Source: an uncultured Spirochaetales bacterium (GTDB lineage: Bacteria > Spirochaetota > Spirochaetia > JAFGXN01). Taken from it: a DNA stretch of 64,000 nt. This document shows positions 35,195-43,677 of this stretch, in pieces. The notes under the pieces were generated by a model. That model worked only from the letters and a program-made list of their open reading frames with translations. It had not been told where the DNA came from and did not search any database. How positions within the stretch are numbered: the stretch's first letter is position 1; the number at the start of each line of letters is the position of its first letter. The DNA is taken from positions 1-64,000 of the forward strand of contig CASEOG010000005.1 in NCBI GenBank assembly GCA_949289575.1. Direction: 5' to 3'. A program made the translations under genes and the position numbers.

Positions 35195-35991
35195 AAAAGA
35201 AACCCGACAGAGCCGCGGAATTCGAATCTTATTACGGAACTCTTTACGGAGAGCGGTGGCCCTCTTTGCGTGCCGCACTGGAAGCGGAAAAAACCGATTA
35301 CGAAACCGTCGCCTTCCCCGGCTGCGAACCGTACGCCCTCAACCGCGCCTCGGCGGTATGCGCCCGCGCCCTCGGCGTCGGACCGGGACACGCGGTACTG
35401 GATCTGTGCGCGGCACCCGGCGGCAAAACCGTCATTCTGGCCGCCGCCCTCAACGGCCGCGGCCGCCTTATTTCCAACGACATCTCCCCGGAACGGAGGC
35501 GGCGGCTGAAAAAGACAATCGAAACGGTACTGCCGCCCGCAATCGCTGCCGTCGTCGGCATTACCGGAAGCGACGCGGCACTTTTCGGCAAACGGATGCC
35601 CGAAAGCTTCGACCGCGTTTTGGCCGACGTTCCGTGCTCGTCGGAAGGCCACCTGATCCGCAAACCGCAGCTGCTGACGGAATGGAGCCCGGCCCGTATC
35701 CGCTCGCTTTGCATACGGCAGTTTGCGATTTTGGCCGCGGGACTCGATGCCCTCAAAGTCGGCGGCGAAATGATTTACTCCACCTGCGCCATTGCTCCCG
35801 ACGAAAACGACGGCGTCATCGCCAAACTGCTGACCAGACGGGCCGGTGCCGTCGAAATCCTCCCGTTTCCGGCGCCCGGAGAAGCGACCCGATACGGAAA
35901 ACTGATTCTCCCCGATACCTGCGACGGTATGGGCCCGCTTTTTATCTGCCGCATCGGAAAGAGAGGAAATTCCCGAAAAGAAGAGCGATAA
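35191..35991 (+). CDS. RsmB/RsmF-type rRNA (cytosine-C5) methyltransferase
   Basis: A 266 aa protein. The SAM-binding motif is DLCAAPGGKT (71-80), motif IV DVPCSSEGH has Cys149, and motif VI STCAIAPDEN has Cys199. The two cysteines are the release base aid and nucleophile of m5C RNA methyltransferases. It is short, with only about 65 residues before motif I and no N-terminal RsmB NusB-like domain, so it belongs to the RsmF/NSun-like group. The target nucleotide is probably in 16S rRNA but cannot be assigned. The ATG overlaps the stop of the secreted-protein gene. Confidence 0.9.
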   Translation: MKKKPDRAAEFESYYGTLYGERWPSLRAALEAEKTDYETVAFPGCEPYALNRASAVCARALGVGPGHAVLDLCAAPGGKTVILAAALNGRGRLISNDISPERRRRLKKTIETVLPPAIAAVVGITGSDAALFGKRMPESFDRVLADVPCSSEGHLIRKPQLLTEWSPARIRSLCIRQFAILAAGLDALKVGGEMIYSTCAIAPDENDGVIAKLLTRRAGAVEILPFPAPGEATRYGKLILPDTCDGMGPLFICRIGKRGNSRKEER

Positions 35992-35993
35992 GC

Positions 35994-36021
35994 TTTTCAT
36001 TTTCGGAGATTTGTGTATAAT
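35994..36021 (+). promoter_or_regulatory. promoter before the small exporter gene
   Basis: TTTTCA (35994-35999) and a perfect TATAAT (36016-36021) are 16 bp apart. A strong CAGGAGG ribosome binding site lies just before the ATG at 36042. Confidence 0.55.
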
Positions 36022-36041
36022 GGGATTCTCCAGGAGGTATT

Positions 36042-36557
36042 ATGCTCAAAATCATTGCTCTTACGGCCTTTTTATCTCTGGCACCCATTTCGGAACTGAG
36101 AGGGGCCATTCCTTTCGCAATGGCCGGCGGCATGCCTTTTTATGCAGCTTACGCGCTCGCCGTATTTTTCAACGCGCTGGTAGCTCCTCTTGTCTACCTT
36201 TTTCTCAACACATTTCACAAAATTTTATACCGGCACAGCCGCCGTTATGCCGCTTTTTTCGATAAATTCGTCGCCAAAGCGCAAAGCAAAATTCACGACA
36301 AAGTCGAAAAATACGGTTACTGGGGAATTATGATTTTTGTGGCCGTTCCCCTTCCGATTACGGGTGCCTATACGGGAACCGTCGGTTCCTGGATTTTGGG
36401 ACTGGACAAAACAAAAACCATGCTGGCAGTCATCGGCGGTGTGATGATTTCCGGTCTTATCGTCACGGCGGTCGTTACACTCGGACTGACGGGACTCGAT
36501 TTTCTGACCGCCGACCCCGTGATTCCGGCCGAACCGGCGGCGGTTCCGGCTCCGTAA
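36042..36557 (+). CDS. small multidrug export family membrane protein (COG2426 type)
   Basis: A 171 aa integral membrane protein with an optimal RBS (CAGGAGG). Hydrophobic segments lie at about 1-25, 28-55, 90-118 and 122-150. The signatures SLAPISELRGAIPFA near the N-terminus and VPLPITGAYTG in the second half fit the 'small multidrug export protein' family, whose transport role is poorly tested. A Pro/Ala-rich C-terminal tail (VIPAEPAAVPAP) is not typical and may be linker-like. The helicase gene follows after 15 bp. Confidence 0.8.
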   Translation: MLKIIALTAFLSLAPISELRGAIPFAMAGGMPFYAAYALAVFFNALVAPLVYLFLNTFHKILYRHSRRYAAFFDKFVAKAQSKIHDKVEKYGYWGIMIFVAVPLPITGAYTGTVGSWILGLDKTKTMLAVIGGVMISGLIVTAVVTLGLTGLDFLTADPVIPAEPAAVPAP

Positions 36558-36572
36558 ACAGCCCCGGACACA

Positions 36573-38585
36573 ATGATCGACATCAAAAAAGAACTCAACG
36601 ACAAACAATCCGAGGCGGCCGCTATTGCCGACGGACCTCAGCTCATTATTGCCGGCGCCGGCAGCGGCAAGACCCGCATGATTACCTACAAAATGGCGCA
36701 CATGATCGAATGTCTCGGCATCGATGCCAAAAATATTCTGGCTCTGACTTTTACCAACAAAGCCGCCGCCGAGATGAAAGACCGTATCCGTCATTTGATC
36801 GGAGATAAAGCCAAACCGCTGACCGTTTCCACATTTCATGCATTCGGATTGCAGCTGATCCGACGCTATCACGACATTCTCGGCTACAGTGCCCGTTTTT
36901 CGATTTACGACCCGGACGACACCCAAACCGCCATGAAGGAAGCGGCCGAAGAACTTCACATCCCGTGCGAAACCGTTAACTGGTTCGAAATTCGGGAGCT
37001 TTTTTCGTCTGTCAAGACAGGCCGCACAGCCCCGCTTTCCGATTCCCATCCGTACAAAGAGTGGTACGATTTCTACAACCGCCGTCTGAAAGCGTTTAAC
37101 GCCGTCGATTTCGACGACCTGCTGGCCGTTCCCCTGAAACTGCTGACGGAGAACGAAGAAGTTCTCTCGGCCTGCCGCCACCGGTACCGCTACATTCTGG
37201 TCGACGAATTTCAGGACACATCGACGATTCAGTACCGGATTGTCAGAATTCTGGCGGAAGAGCACCGCAATCTCTGTGTGGTCGGAGATGACGATCAGTC
37301 CATCTATTCATGGCGGGGTGCCGATTATCAGAATATTGTCAGTTTCGAAAAGGATTTCCCCGAACGAAAAGAAATCAAACTGGAGCAAAACTACCGATCG
37401 ACCAAAAATATTCTCGATGCCGCCAACCATGTCATTGCCCACAACCACAACCGAAAAGACAAGAAATTGTGGACCGGCGGAGAATCGGGACGCCATATCG
37501 AGCTTTTTTATCCGGCCGACGAAACGGCGGAAGCGGCCTTTATCGCCTCCACAATCCATTCGCTTCGTTTCGATCACCATTTAAAATACCGCGATTTTGC
37601 CATTCTCGTCCGGACCAACACACTCTGTACACCGTTGGAAGAGGAACTGCTGAGCAACAATATTCCCTATTCCGTCTCCGGCGGGACATCCTTCTTTCAG
37701 CGCAAAGAAATTAAGGACATCATCGCCTACATGAAAGTCGTCGTCAATCCCGATGACGAAATCAACCTTCTGCGCATTATCAATACCCCGCGGCGCGGAT
37801 TGGGTGTTAAATCGGTCGAAAAAGTGCGCCAGTTTGCCGGCTCCCATCACTGTTCCCTTTATACGGCCATGTGCAAAATTGCCGTATCGCAGGACAGAGA
37901 AACGGTTTTCCCGAAAGTCGTCGGCGATGCCATCGAAGATTTTGTCCGAATCATCGAATCGTACCGGGAAAAATTCGACGATCCGAAAACAAAAGTCTCG
38001 GCGGCGCTTTCCTCTCTTCTGGAGGAGCTCTTTTACTATGCGTTCATTATGAACGAATACAAAAACAACGAAAAACTGATCAAATTTAAATTCGGCAATG
38101 TGACCAAGTTCCTCGAAATGATCCGGCGGTGGGAATCGGATCCGGAACGGGAAATCACAACTTTGTCGGGATTCCTCAACCGGATAACACTGATTACCGA
38201 CAGCAACACCGATTCGGACAAAGAAGACAAAGTCAATCTGATGACGATTCATGCATCAAAGGGACTGGAGTTTAACGTTGTCTTCCTGGCCGGCATCGAA
38301 GAAGAAATTATTCCCCACAAGCGCAGTCTGGAGGAAAACCCGGAAAACATCGAAGAGGAACGGCGGCTGTTTTATGTGGCCATTACCCGTGCGCGCCGTC
38401 ACATTATCATGACATCGTGCGCCAAACGCAAACGCAGTCATGTGTGGATTTCCGCGCAACCGTCCCCTTTTCTGAAAGAAATTCCCGAAGAATTGATCGT
38501 CTATCACGATCCTCAGAAAAAAGCCGAAGAGTTCGATCCGATGGCTTTGCTGGCGAATTTAAAAAAAACGCTCTCGACATCTTGA
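36573..38585 (+). CDS. superfamily 1 DNA helicase (UvrD/Rep/PcrA family)
   Basis: A 670 aa 3'-5' helicase. Motif I AGAGSGKT (27-34), motif Ia TFTNKAAAEM, motif II LVDEFQDTS, motif III GDDDQSIYSWRGA, motif IV LEQNYRS, motif V MTIHASKGLEF and motif VI YVAITRARR are all present and intact. The length (670) and lack of the PcrA/UvrD C-terminal extension favour a Rep-like enzyme, acting in replication restart or repair. I give no symbol because rep, pcrA and uvrD cannot be told apart from sequence alone. The stop overlaps the -35 of the tRNA promoter. Confidence 0.95.
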   Translation: MIDIKKELNDKQSEAAAIADGPQLIIAGAGSGKTRMITYKMAHMIECLGIDAKNILALTFTNKAAAEMKDRIRHLIGDKAKPLTVSTFHAFGLQLIRRYHDILGYSARFSIYDPDDTQTAMKEAAEELHIPCETVNWFEIRELFSSVKTGRTAPLSDSHPYKEWYDFYNRRLKAFNAVDFDDLLAVPLKLLTENEEVLSACRHRYRYILVDEFQDTSTIQYRIVRILAEEHRNLCVVGDDDQSIYSWRGADYQNIVSFEKDFPERKEIKLEQNYRSTKNILDAANHVIAHNHNRKDKKLWTGGESGRHIELFYPADETAEAAFIASTIHSLRFDHHLKYRDFAILVRTNTLCTPLEEELLSNNIPYSVSGGTSFFQRKEIKDIIAYMKVVVNPDDEINLLRIINTPRRGLGVKSVEKVRQFAGSHHCSLYTAMCKIAVSQDRETVFPKVVGDAIEDFVRIIESYREKFDDPKTKVSAALSSLLEELFYYAFIMNEYKNNEKLIKFKFGNVTKFLEMIRRWESDPEREITTLSGFLNRITLITDSNTDSDKEDKVNLMTIHASKGLEFNVVFLAGIEEEIIPHKRSLEENPENIEEERRLFYVAITRARRHIIMTSCAKRKRSHVWISAQPSPFLKEIPEELIVYHDPQKKAEEFDPMALLANLKKTLSTS

Positions 38586-38610
38586 CCTCACCCACTTTTT
38601 ATTATAAAAA
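38582..38610 (+). promoter_or_regulatory. probable promoter of tRNA-Leu
   Basis: TTGACC (38582-38587, 5 of 6) overlaps the helicase stop codon. An AT-rich -10 region follows: TAAAAA at 17 bp spacing or TATAAA at 15 bp. The exact -10 is uncertain. Confidence 0.45.
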
Positions 38611-38619
38611 TATAAACAA

Positions 38620-38706
38620 GCCCGAGTGGTGGAATCGGTAGACACAGGGGACTTAAAATCCCCCGACCCGTTAACGGTCGTTCCAGTTCAAGTCTGGTCT
38701 CGGGCA
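38620..38706 (+). tRNA. tRNA-Leu, anticodon UAA
   Basis: An 87-nt class II tRNA. Acceptor stem GCCCGAG pairs with CTCGGGC and is followed by the discriminator A. The D arm contains the GGTAGACAC block. The anticodon arm GGGGA-CTTAAAA-TCCCC gives anticodon TAA. A long variable arm (GACCCGTTAACGGTC) follows, then the T arm with GTTCAAGTC. CCA is not encoded. The gene overlaps, on the opposite strand, the last 36 bp of the DUF188 gene. Confidence 0.95.
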
Positions 38707-39162
38707 TTTCTGCTTTTTCGTCAATTTTGTCAGAATCGCGTCGAAACAGTTGGCAAATTCGAATATCTCTTTTTTCCCGAAACTTTTCAGCCCCTGAACA
38801 GCCAGTCCGGACTGATAAAATTCTTTCATGATATCTCTTTCGCTCAGCCGGCTTCTGATGTTTTCGGACGTAAAGCGGACTCCGCGGTCATTGATAACCG
38901 ACGCCTCTTTTTCCAAAAGGCGTGCCGCCAGCGGAATATCGCGCGTGATAACCAAATCGCCGGGAAGAGCCCGTTCGGCAATCCAGTCATCGGCGGCCCC
39001 TTCTTCCTTTCCGGTCTGAACAAATGTAATGTGAGAACTTTTTTTAACGGGAATCGGACGATTGGCAACAAAAACGGTCGGAATCTCCCGCCGCTCGGCC
39101 GCTTTTTCGATTATCGGCCGGATTGCGGCCGGGCAGGAATCGGCATCGACAAAAATATTCAT
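38671..39162 (-). CDS. YaiI/YqxD (DUF188) family PIN-like protein
   Basis: A 163 aa protein starting MNIFVDADSCPAAIRPIIE, the signature of the DUF188 family, with a second acidic motif DLVITRDIPLA. The fold is PIN/NYN-like, so a nuclease role is possible but unproven. The body of the family ends about residue 150. The last 12 residues (CPRPDLNWNDR and stop) are encoded antisense to tRNA-Leu. This is a convergent overlap with the tRNA, so the last codons are dictated by tRNA structure. The start is a plain ATG; its ribosome binding site is weak. Confidence 0.85.
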   Translation of the reverse strand: MNIFVDADSCPAAIRPIIEKAAERREIPTVFVANRPIPVKKSSHITFVQTGKEEGAADDWIAERALPGDLVITRDIPLAARLLEKEASVINDRGVRFTSENIRSRLSERDIMKEFYQSGLAVQGLKSFGKKEIFEFANCFDAILTKLTKKQKCPRPDLNWNDR

Positions 39163-39182
39163 AACATTCTCAAAAAAAAGAT

Positions 39183-39211
39183 TTGTTTTTTTATATCTTC
39201 CGTGATATTCT
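39183..39211 (+). promoter_or_regulatory. probable promoter of galK
   Basis: TTGTTT (39183-39188) and TATTCT (39206-39211) are 17 bp apart, each 4 of 6 to consensus. The region is AT-rich and lies between the divergent DUF188 gene and galK. Confidence 0.5.
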
Positions 39212-39245
39212 ATTATGAAAGATTAAATTTTTCAAGGAGCACATT

Positions 39246-40532
39246 GTGAAACTGGCAGAAATTGCAAAGAAACTGAACAGCGGAGCTTACAATACCCGAC
39301 TGGAAGCCTTGTACGGAGCGGATGAAGTCGAATCGCAAATCGCCCGCTATCTTAAGGCTATGGAAATGATTCCCAAAGAACTGGCAAATAAAGATTTCAC
39401 GATTTTCAGCAATCCGGGACGAACGGAGTTGGCCGGAAACCATACCGACCATAACCACGGATGCGTTCTGGCCGCCAGCGTCCAGCTGGACACTCTGGCC
39501 TTTGCCGTAAAACGCGACGACACGATTGTCGAGATTTTTTCGGAGGGCTACCCTCCCGCAATTGTCGATATTAAGGATATCGAAAAGAAAGAATCCGAGA
39601 AAGGGACAACGGAAGCCTTAATCCGCGGCATCGCCGCCCGTCTGAAGCACCTTGAATATAAGGTCGGCGGCTTTACGGCATACACAACCAGCAACGTACC
39701 GGGCGGCAGCGGATTGAGTTCCTCCGCAGCTGTCGAGGATCTGATCGGAAATATTTTCAGTGTTTTCTACAACAGCAAAAAAATCGATCCGGTCACCATT
39801 GCCAAAACGGGACAATGGGCCGAAAACAATTATTTCGACAAGCCGTGCGGACTGATGGATCAGATTGCCTGCGCCTACGGCGGAATTGTCGCCATCGATT
39901 TTGAGGATCCCCAAAATCCGAAAATCAACGATGTTCAGTTTTCGTTTAAGAAATACGGCTACGATCTTCTGGTTGTCAATACGGGAGGAAGTCACGCCGA
40001 CCTGACCGACGAATATGCGGCCGTACCCGCGGAAATGAAGAGTGTCGCAAAACTTTTCGGCCGTCAATTCCTGCGCGGACTGACCGTTGCGGACCTGATG
40101 TCGAAATCCGCCGAAATCAGGAATAAGTGCGGGGACAGAGCCTTTTTGCGGGCCCTCCATTTTATCAACGAAAACGAGCGCCCGTCCAAAATGGCAGAAG
40201 CGCTGAAGGCGGGAAGAATTATTGATTACCTGAAACTGGTTAAAAAATCGGGTCTTTCCTCATGGCGGTTTCTGCAAAACTGCACCAGTGTCAAAGATAT
40301 CCGTCACCAGGGCGTGACAACGGCACTGGCCGTCACCGAACAGTTCTTTATCGACCGGGGGCCCGCCTCTATCGGTGTCTGCCGCGTCCACGGAGGCGGC
40401 TTTGCCGGCACCATTCAGGTTTACATCAAAAGCGAATATACCGAATCTTATATTGCCTACATGGAAAACATGTTCGGCTCCGGATCGGTTACGCCGATTA
40501 AAGTCCGGGCCGAAGGAACAACGATCGTCTGA
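39246..40532 (+). CDS. galK: galactokinase
   Basis: A 428 aa GHMP kinase. The galactokinase signature reads NPGRTELAGNHTDHNHG (56-72), in place of the more common GRVNLIGEHTDYNDG. The ATP-binding motif VPGGSGLSSSAAV and the CGLMDQIACAYGG motif follow. A C-terminal GHMP motif is VCRVHGGGFAGTIQVY. The start is GTG, with AAGGAG six nucleotides before it. It phosphorylates galactose at C1 in the Leloir pathway; no galT or galE is next to it. It stands alone with its own promoter and a bidirectional terminator. Confidence 0.95.
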   Translation: MKLAEIAKKLNSGAYNTRLEALYGADEVESQIARYLKAMEMIPKELANKDFTIFSNPGRTELAGNHTDHNHGCVLAASVQLDTLAFAVKRDDTIVEIFSEGYPPAIVDIKDIEKKESEKGTTEALIRGIAARLKHLEYKVGGFTAYTTSNVPGGSGLSSSAAVEDLIGNIFSVFYNSKKIDPVTIAKTGQWAENNYFDKPCGLMDQIACAYGGIVAIDFEDPQNPKINDVQFSFKKYGYDLLVVNTGGSHADLTDEYAAVPAEMKSVAKLFGRQFLRGLTVADLMSKSAEIRNKCGDRAFLRALHFINENERPSKMAEALKAGRIIDYLKLVKKSGLSSWRFLQNCTSVKDIRHQGVTTALAVTEQFFIDRGPASIGVCRVHGGGFAGTIQVYIKSEYTESYIAYMENMFGSGSVTPIKVRAEGTTIV

Positions 40533-40552
40533 CAGACTGTATCCGTTAAACA

Positions 40553-40583
40553 AAAAAAGCCGCCTCTCAAGGCGGCTTTTTTC
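40553..40583. terminator. bidirectional intrinsic terminator between galK and a lipoprotein gene
   Basis: GCCGCC-TCTCAA-GGCGGC (40560-40577) is flanked by an A-run on the left and a T-run on the right. It can terminate galK (plus) and the convergent lipoprotein gene (minus). Confidence 0.85.
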
Positions 40584-40593
40584 ATATCCCGGT

Positions 40594-41046
40594 TTAATTT
40601 TCTATCCACGGATAAGCTTTGATGATTTTTTTCAAACCCGTTTTGTCGGGGCTGCGAATCAGAAAGAGCCATTTTCCGTTCGTCCACCCGACCGAATAGC
40701 CGTCACGGCTTTTGGTCTGCACTTGTCTCTTTCCGTTGATATTCCATCTTCTGACGGAGGAAGCATCGGCAAGTGCCGGCAATACATTATTATCGAAATA
40801 AACGGCAGCCGACTCATCGGAATCGGTCCGATAAACCCAAATCGAGCCGATGCCTTTATACGCATAAGCCAGTCCCTGGTCCAAACCGGAGACCGTCTGC
40901 ATCATCGGCTCCCCGTCAATTTTTTCGGGAAACAGTTCCGTGATTCCGGCAAAATCGGAAGGGGGCGGAAAATCGACATCGTAACGGCCGCACCCTGTCA
41001 GGAAAAAACCCGTCAATACAATCAAAAATAATCCGGTTTTCTTCAT
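40594..41046 (-). CDS. hypothetical lipoprotein
   Basis: A 150 aa protein with the classic lipobox LTGC (MKKTGLFLIVLTGFFLTGC, Cys 19). The mature part has FPEKIDGEPMMQTV and a repeated aromatic pattern (AYAYKGIGSIWVYRTD; GYSVGWTNGKWLFLIRS), suggesting a small beta-rich domain. I do not recognise a family. The start may be 41046 or two codons earlier (41052), which lies close to a GAG. An upstream extension to 41172 has no signal peptide and is unlikely. It is convergent with galK and divergent from pfp. Confidence 0.7.
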   Translation of the reverse strand: MKKTGLFLIVLTGFFLTGCGRYDVDFPPPSDFAGITELFPEKIDGEPMMQTVSGLDQGLAYAYKGIGSIWVYRTDSDESAAVYFDNNVLPALADASSVRRWNINGKRQVQTKSRDGYSVGWTNGKWLFLIRSPDKTGLKKIIKAYPWIEN

Positions 41047-41110
41047 TATCATTATTCTCGCTTTTTTTATCTTACCCGATTCGGCTCTTTTGTCAATACC
41101 ATGCAGAAAA

Positions 41111-41132
41111 GCGGAAAAAATCCTTTTTCCGC
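41111..41132. repeat. perfect inverted repeat abutting the pfp promoter
   Basis: GCGGAAAAA (41111-41119), a 4-nt loop and TTTTTCCGC (41124-41132) form a 9-bp perfect stem that ends at the base before the pfp -35. It has no T-run for the plus strand, so it is not a simple terminator. It could be an operator for pfp or lie in the upstream region of the divergent lipoprotein gene. Confidence 0.5.
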
Positions 41133-41161
41133 TTGCCACAGAGGACGATAGTGTATAAAAT
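41133..41161 (+). promoter_or_regulatory. promoter of pfp
   Basis: TTGCCA (41133-41138) and TAAAAT (41156-41161) are 17 bp apart, each 5 of 6 to consensus, with GGAGG before the pfp ATG. Confidence 0.7.
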
Positions 41162-41197
41162 AGATTCATCATCTTTATTCTTTAATTCGGAGGAATT

Positions 41198-42844
41198 ATG
41201 GATCTCTCACCATTGCAAACAGAACGATACCGGTATCAACCGAAGCTGCCGGCGCTCCTCAGGAAAAACCCGACGGAAATTAAAGCTGTCTTGGGCGAAC
41301 CGACATCTGCCTATGCCGATGCCGACAAACTGAAAGAAATTTTTAAAAATCATTTCGGGGCTCCCGTGGCACTTTTCGAAGCCGGTCCGAATCCGGCAGC
41401 TGCCGCCCCCCGCAATATCGGCGTGATTCTTTCCGGCGGCCAGGCTCCCGGCGGACACAACGTCATTGCCGGACTTTTTGACGGATTGAAAGCCGGCAAT
41501 AAAGAGAACAAACTTTTCGGTTTTCTCGGAGGACCTTCCGGCATTGTCGACGACAAAGCCGTTGAAATCACCGACGACCTGATGAACGCTTACCGCAATA
41601 CGGGCGGATTCGACATTATCGGTTCCGGCCGCACAAAACTCGAAACAGTGGAACAGTTCGATAAATGCATCGATGTCTGCAAAAGACGGAATATTTCCGC
41701 GGTCGTCATTATCGGCGGCGATGATTCCAATACAAACGCCGCTGTTTTGGCCGAATATTTCGCCGAAAAAAAGACAGGCATCTCCGTTATCGGCTGCCCC
41801 AAAACCATCGACGGCGATTTGAAAAACGAATATATCGAAACCAGCTTCGGATTCGACACGGCGACCAAAACTTACGCCGAGCTGATCGGCAATATCGAAC
41901 GGGATGCCAATTCGGCAAAAAAATACTGGCATTTCATTAAACTGATGGGAAGAAGCGCTTCCCATATCGCACTTGAATGCGCCCTGCAGACACAGCCGAA
42001 TTTCTGCATCATCTCCGAAGAAGTCGAAAAAGAACAGAAAACGCTGATGCAGGTCGCCAAGGAGATTGCCGACATTGTCATTACGAGGGCCAAAGCCGGA
42101 AAAACATTCGGTGTCGGTCTGATTCCGGAAGGACTGATCGAATTCATTCCCGAAATGAAGAAGCTCATTGCCGAACTGAACGATTTGATGGCTCAAAACG
42201 AAGCCGAATTCTCTCAACTGGCCGATTTCTCTGCTCAGACAAAATGGCTGAAACAACATTTCTCGAAAGACTCGGCTGCCGCATTCGATTCTCTCCCCGA
42301 AGGCATTGCCAAACAGCTGCTTCTGGATCGGGACCCGCACGGAAACGTTCAGGTGTCGCTGATCGAAACCGAAAAACTGCTCTCCGAAATGGTCAAAAAA
42401 GCAATCAAAGCCCGCGGAGAAGAGATTAAATTTTCCGCTCTTCACCACTTTTTCGGATACGAAGGACGCTGTGCTTTCCCGTCGAACTTCGACGCCGACT
42501 ACTGCTACAGCCTCGGCTACAATGCCTCGGTTCTGATTGCCAACGGCCTGAGCGGATATCTCTCTTCGATTCGCAATCTTGCCGCACCGGCCGATCAGTG
42601 GATTCCCGGAGGAATTCCTCTGACCATGATGATGAACATGGAGCAGCGCCACGGTATGCTGAAACCTGTTATCCGTAAAGCACTTGTCGAACTCGACTCG
42701 GCTCCGTTCCGGGAATTTGCAGCCAACAGAGACAAATGGGCGGAAGAGACCTGCTACACCTATCCCGGTGCCATTCAGTATTACGGCCCCTCTTCGGTCT
42801 GTGATTTGACCACCAGAACCCTTTACTTCGAATCACGGAAGTAA
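41198..42844 (+). CDS. pfp: diphosphate--fructose-6-phosphate 1-phosphotransferase (PPi-PFK)
   Basis: A 548 aa protein of the long PPi-dependent phosphofructokinase class known from spirochaetes and plants (about 550 aa). The motif GGDDSN (173-178) has Asp where ATP enzymes have Gly (GGDGS). [10 protein letters not shown] (201-210) follows, with the Lys and catalytic Asp205 of PPi enzymes. Later motifs MGRSASH and PEG-containing [13 protein letters not shown] are intact. It converts fructose-6-phosphate to fructose-1,6-bisphosphate using PPi, and reversibly. The RBS GGAGG and ATG are clear. It works with the PPi-consuming HppA in the same window. Confidence 0.95.
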   Translation: MDLSPLQTERYRYQPKLPALLRKNPTEIKAVLGEPTSAYADADKLKEIFKNHFGAPVALFEAGPNPAAAAPRNIGVILSGGQAPGGHNVIAGLFDGLKAGNKENKLFGFLGGPSGIVDDKAVEITDDLMNAYRNTGGFDIIGSGRTKLETVEQFDKCIDVCKRRNISAVVIIGGDDSNTNAAVLAEYFAEKKTGISVIGCPKTIDGDLKNEYIETSFGFDTATKTYAELIGNIERDANSAKKYWHFIKLMGRSASHIALECALQTQPNFCIISEEVEKEQKTLMQVAKEIADIVITRAKAGKTFGVGLIPEGLIEFIPEMKKLIAELNDLMAQNEAEFSQLADFSAQTKWLKQHFSKDSAAAFDSLPEGIAKQLLLDRDPHGNVQVSLIETEKLLSEMVKKAIKARGEEIKFSALHHFFGYEGRCAFPSNFDADYCYSLGYNASVLIANGLSGYLSSIRNLAAPADQWIPGGIPLTMMMNMEQRHGMLKPVIRKALVELDSAPFREFAANRDKWAEETCYTYPGAIQYYGPSSVCDLTTRTLYFESRK

Positions 42845-42861
42845 CCGGTTAAGATCCGATT

Positions 42862-42893
42862 AAAAAAGGCGCATTCACCGAATGCGCCTTTTT
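42862..42893. terminator. bidirectional intrinsic terminator after pfp
   Basis: GGCGCATT-CACCG-AATGCGCC (42868-42888) has an A-run on its left and a T-run on its right. It ends pfp on the plus strand and the convergent membrane-protein gene on the minus strand. Confidence 0.9.
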
Positions 42894-42923
42894 CGTTTTT
42901 AAATCAGCGTTTCAAAAAATGTG

Positions 42924-43580
42924 CTATACATAAAGCACGGGACGGTTTTTCTTCAGGAACAGAAAGCGAAACAGCAGAAAACAGAAGAGCGCCACACTGA
43001 CGGCAATCCACCCCCAGCCGTATTCTGTCGCCACACCGAAAAACGGAACCATCAGCGATACGGCAATCACCGTACCTGCCGCTGTCAGAAATTTTTTCCG
43101 GCCGGAACGGGAAAACGGACTCTCCCGAACCGCATCCGTAAGCAGCGTCATCATAATAATATCCGCAAAGGGCTGCCCCAACGCCTGGTAAACATTTAAA
43201 TGGTTTTGAAAATAACAGGCTCTGAAGAGTTCCGTCAAAAAAAGTACAATCATTAAAAAAACAAAGCTCTCTCCGAAGGTATGATGCCGTTTCAAAAAGA
43301 GATGAAATACCGCCGTAATAAAGAAAATCAGAAAAAGATAAGGCAACAATCCGAAATTGGAGAAGTAAAACAGATAGGCAGAAAGTATGCTCAGACCGTC
43401 AACTGTTTTCGGCTGATGCACAAGAACAAGCAGGAACAGAAAAAAGAAAGTCCACAAAGCACGAAATCCGACCGTCAGGATTTCCCCGGACGAGAGACGA
43501 ATACGAAAACGACCGATAACGGCAGCCCCCCACAGAAGCGGGAAAAAACACATAAAAAGACTCATAAATTCAGTTTGCAT
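42924..43580 (-). CDS. hypothetical multi-pass membrane protein
   Basis: A 218 aa protein with about six hydrophobic segments (near residues 5-22, 36-55, 68-88, 100-118, 150-172 and 186-205). It is rich in Phe and Leu and has positively charged loops such as KRHHTF and RSGRKK. I do not recognise a family. The ATG at 43580 has no visible Shine-Dalgarno; M6 (43565) is an alternative. It lies between pfp and infC on the opposite strand. Its promoter is not evident. A transport or membrane-scaffold role cannot be assigned. Confidence 0.65.
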   Translation of the reverse strand: MQTEFMSLFMCFFPLLWGAAVIGRFRIRLSSGEILTVGFRALWTFFFLFLLVLVHQPKTVDGLSILSAYLFYFSNFGLLPYLFLIFFITAVFHLFLKRHHTFGESFVFLMIVLFLTELFRACYFQNHLNVYQALGQPFADIIMMTLLTDAVRESPFSRSGRKKFLTAAGTVIAVSLMVPFFGVATEYGWGWIAVSVALFCFLLFRFLFLKKNRPVLYV

Positions 43581-43618
43581 AAAAAAAAGAAAAAAATCAA
43601 TATTCTCGGTCTAATATA

Positions 43619-43647
43619 TAGACAAGAAGCGATTTTTTTTATATAAG
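43619..43647 (+). promoter_or_regulatory. promoter of infC-rpmI-rplT
   Basis: TAGACA (43619-43624) and TATAAG (43642-43647) are 17 bp apart, each 5 of 6 to consensus. The predicted 5' leader before infC is only about 25 nt, too short for an attenuator of the Bacillus L20-leader type. Confidence 0.7.
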
Positions 43648-43677
43648 TAATTTAATATCAAGAGGAATGGAGTTATC

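Noticed and set aside
35170-36000. Minus-strand ORF of 276 codons opposite the RNA methyltransferase gene
   Set aside because: The plus strand has a complete, motif-bearing methyltransferase; the minus frame is a shadow caused by high GC at codon position 3.
36225-37265. Minus-strand ORF of 346 codons opposite the helicase gene
   Set aside because: It spans the junction of two intact plus-strand genes and has no recognisable domain or RBS.
41207-42652. Long minus-strand ORF (481 codons) opposite pfp
   Set aside because: It mirrors the codon pattern of the intact pfp gene, has no motif or suitable start, and gives a low-complexity Phe/Gly-rich product.
42921-43199. Plus-strand ORF of 92 codons opposite the membrane-protein gene
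   Set aside because: It is very rich in His, Arg, Lys and Gln, has no RBS, and is the shadow of a hydrophobic minus-strand frame.
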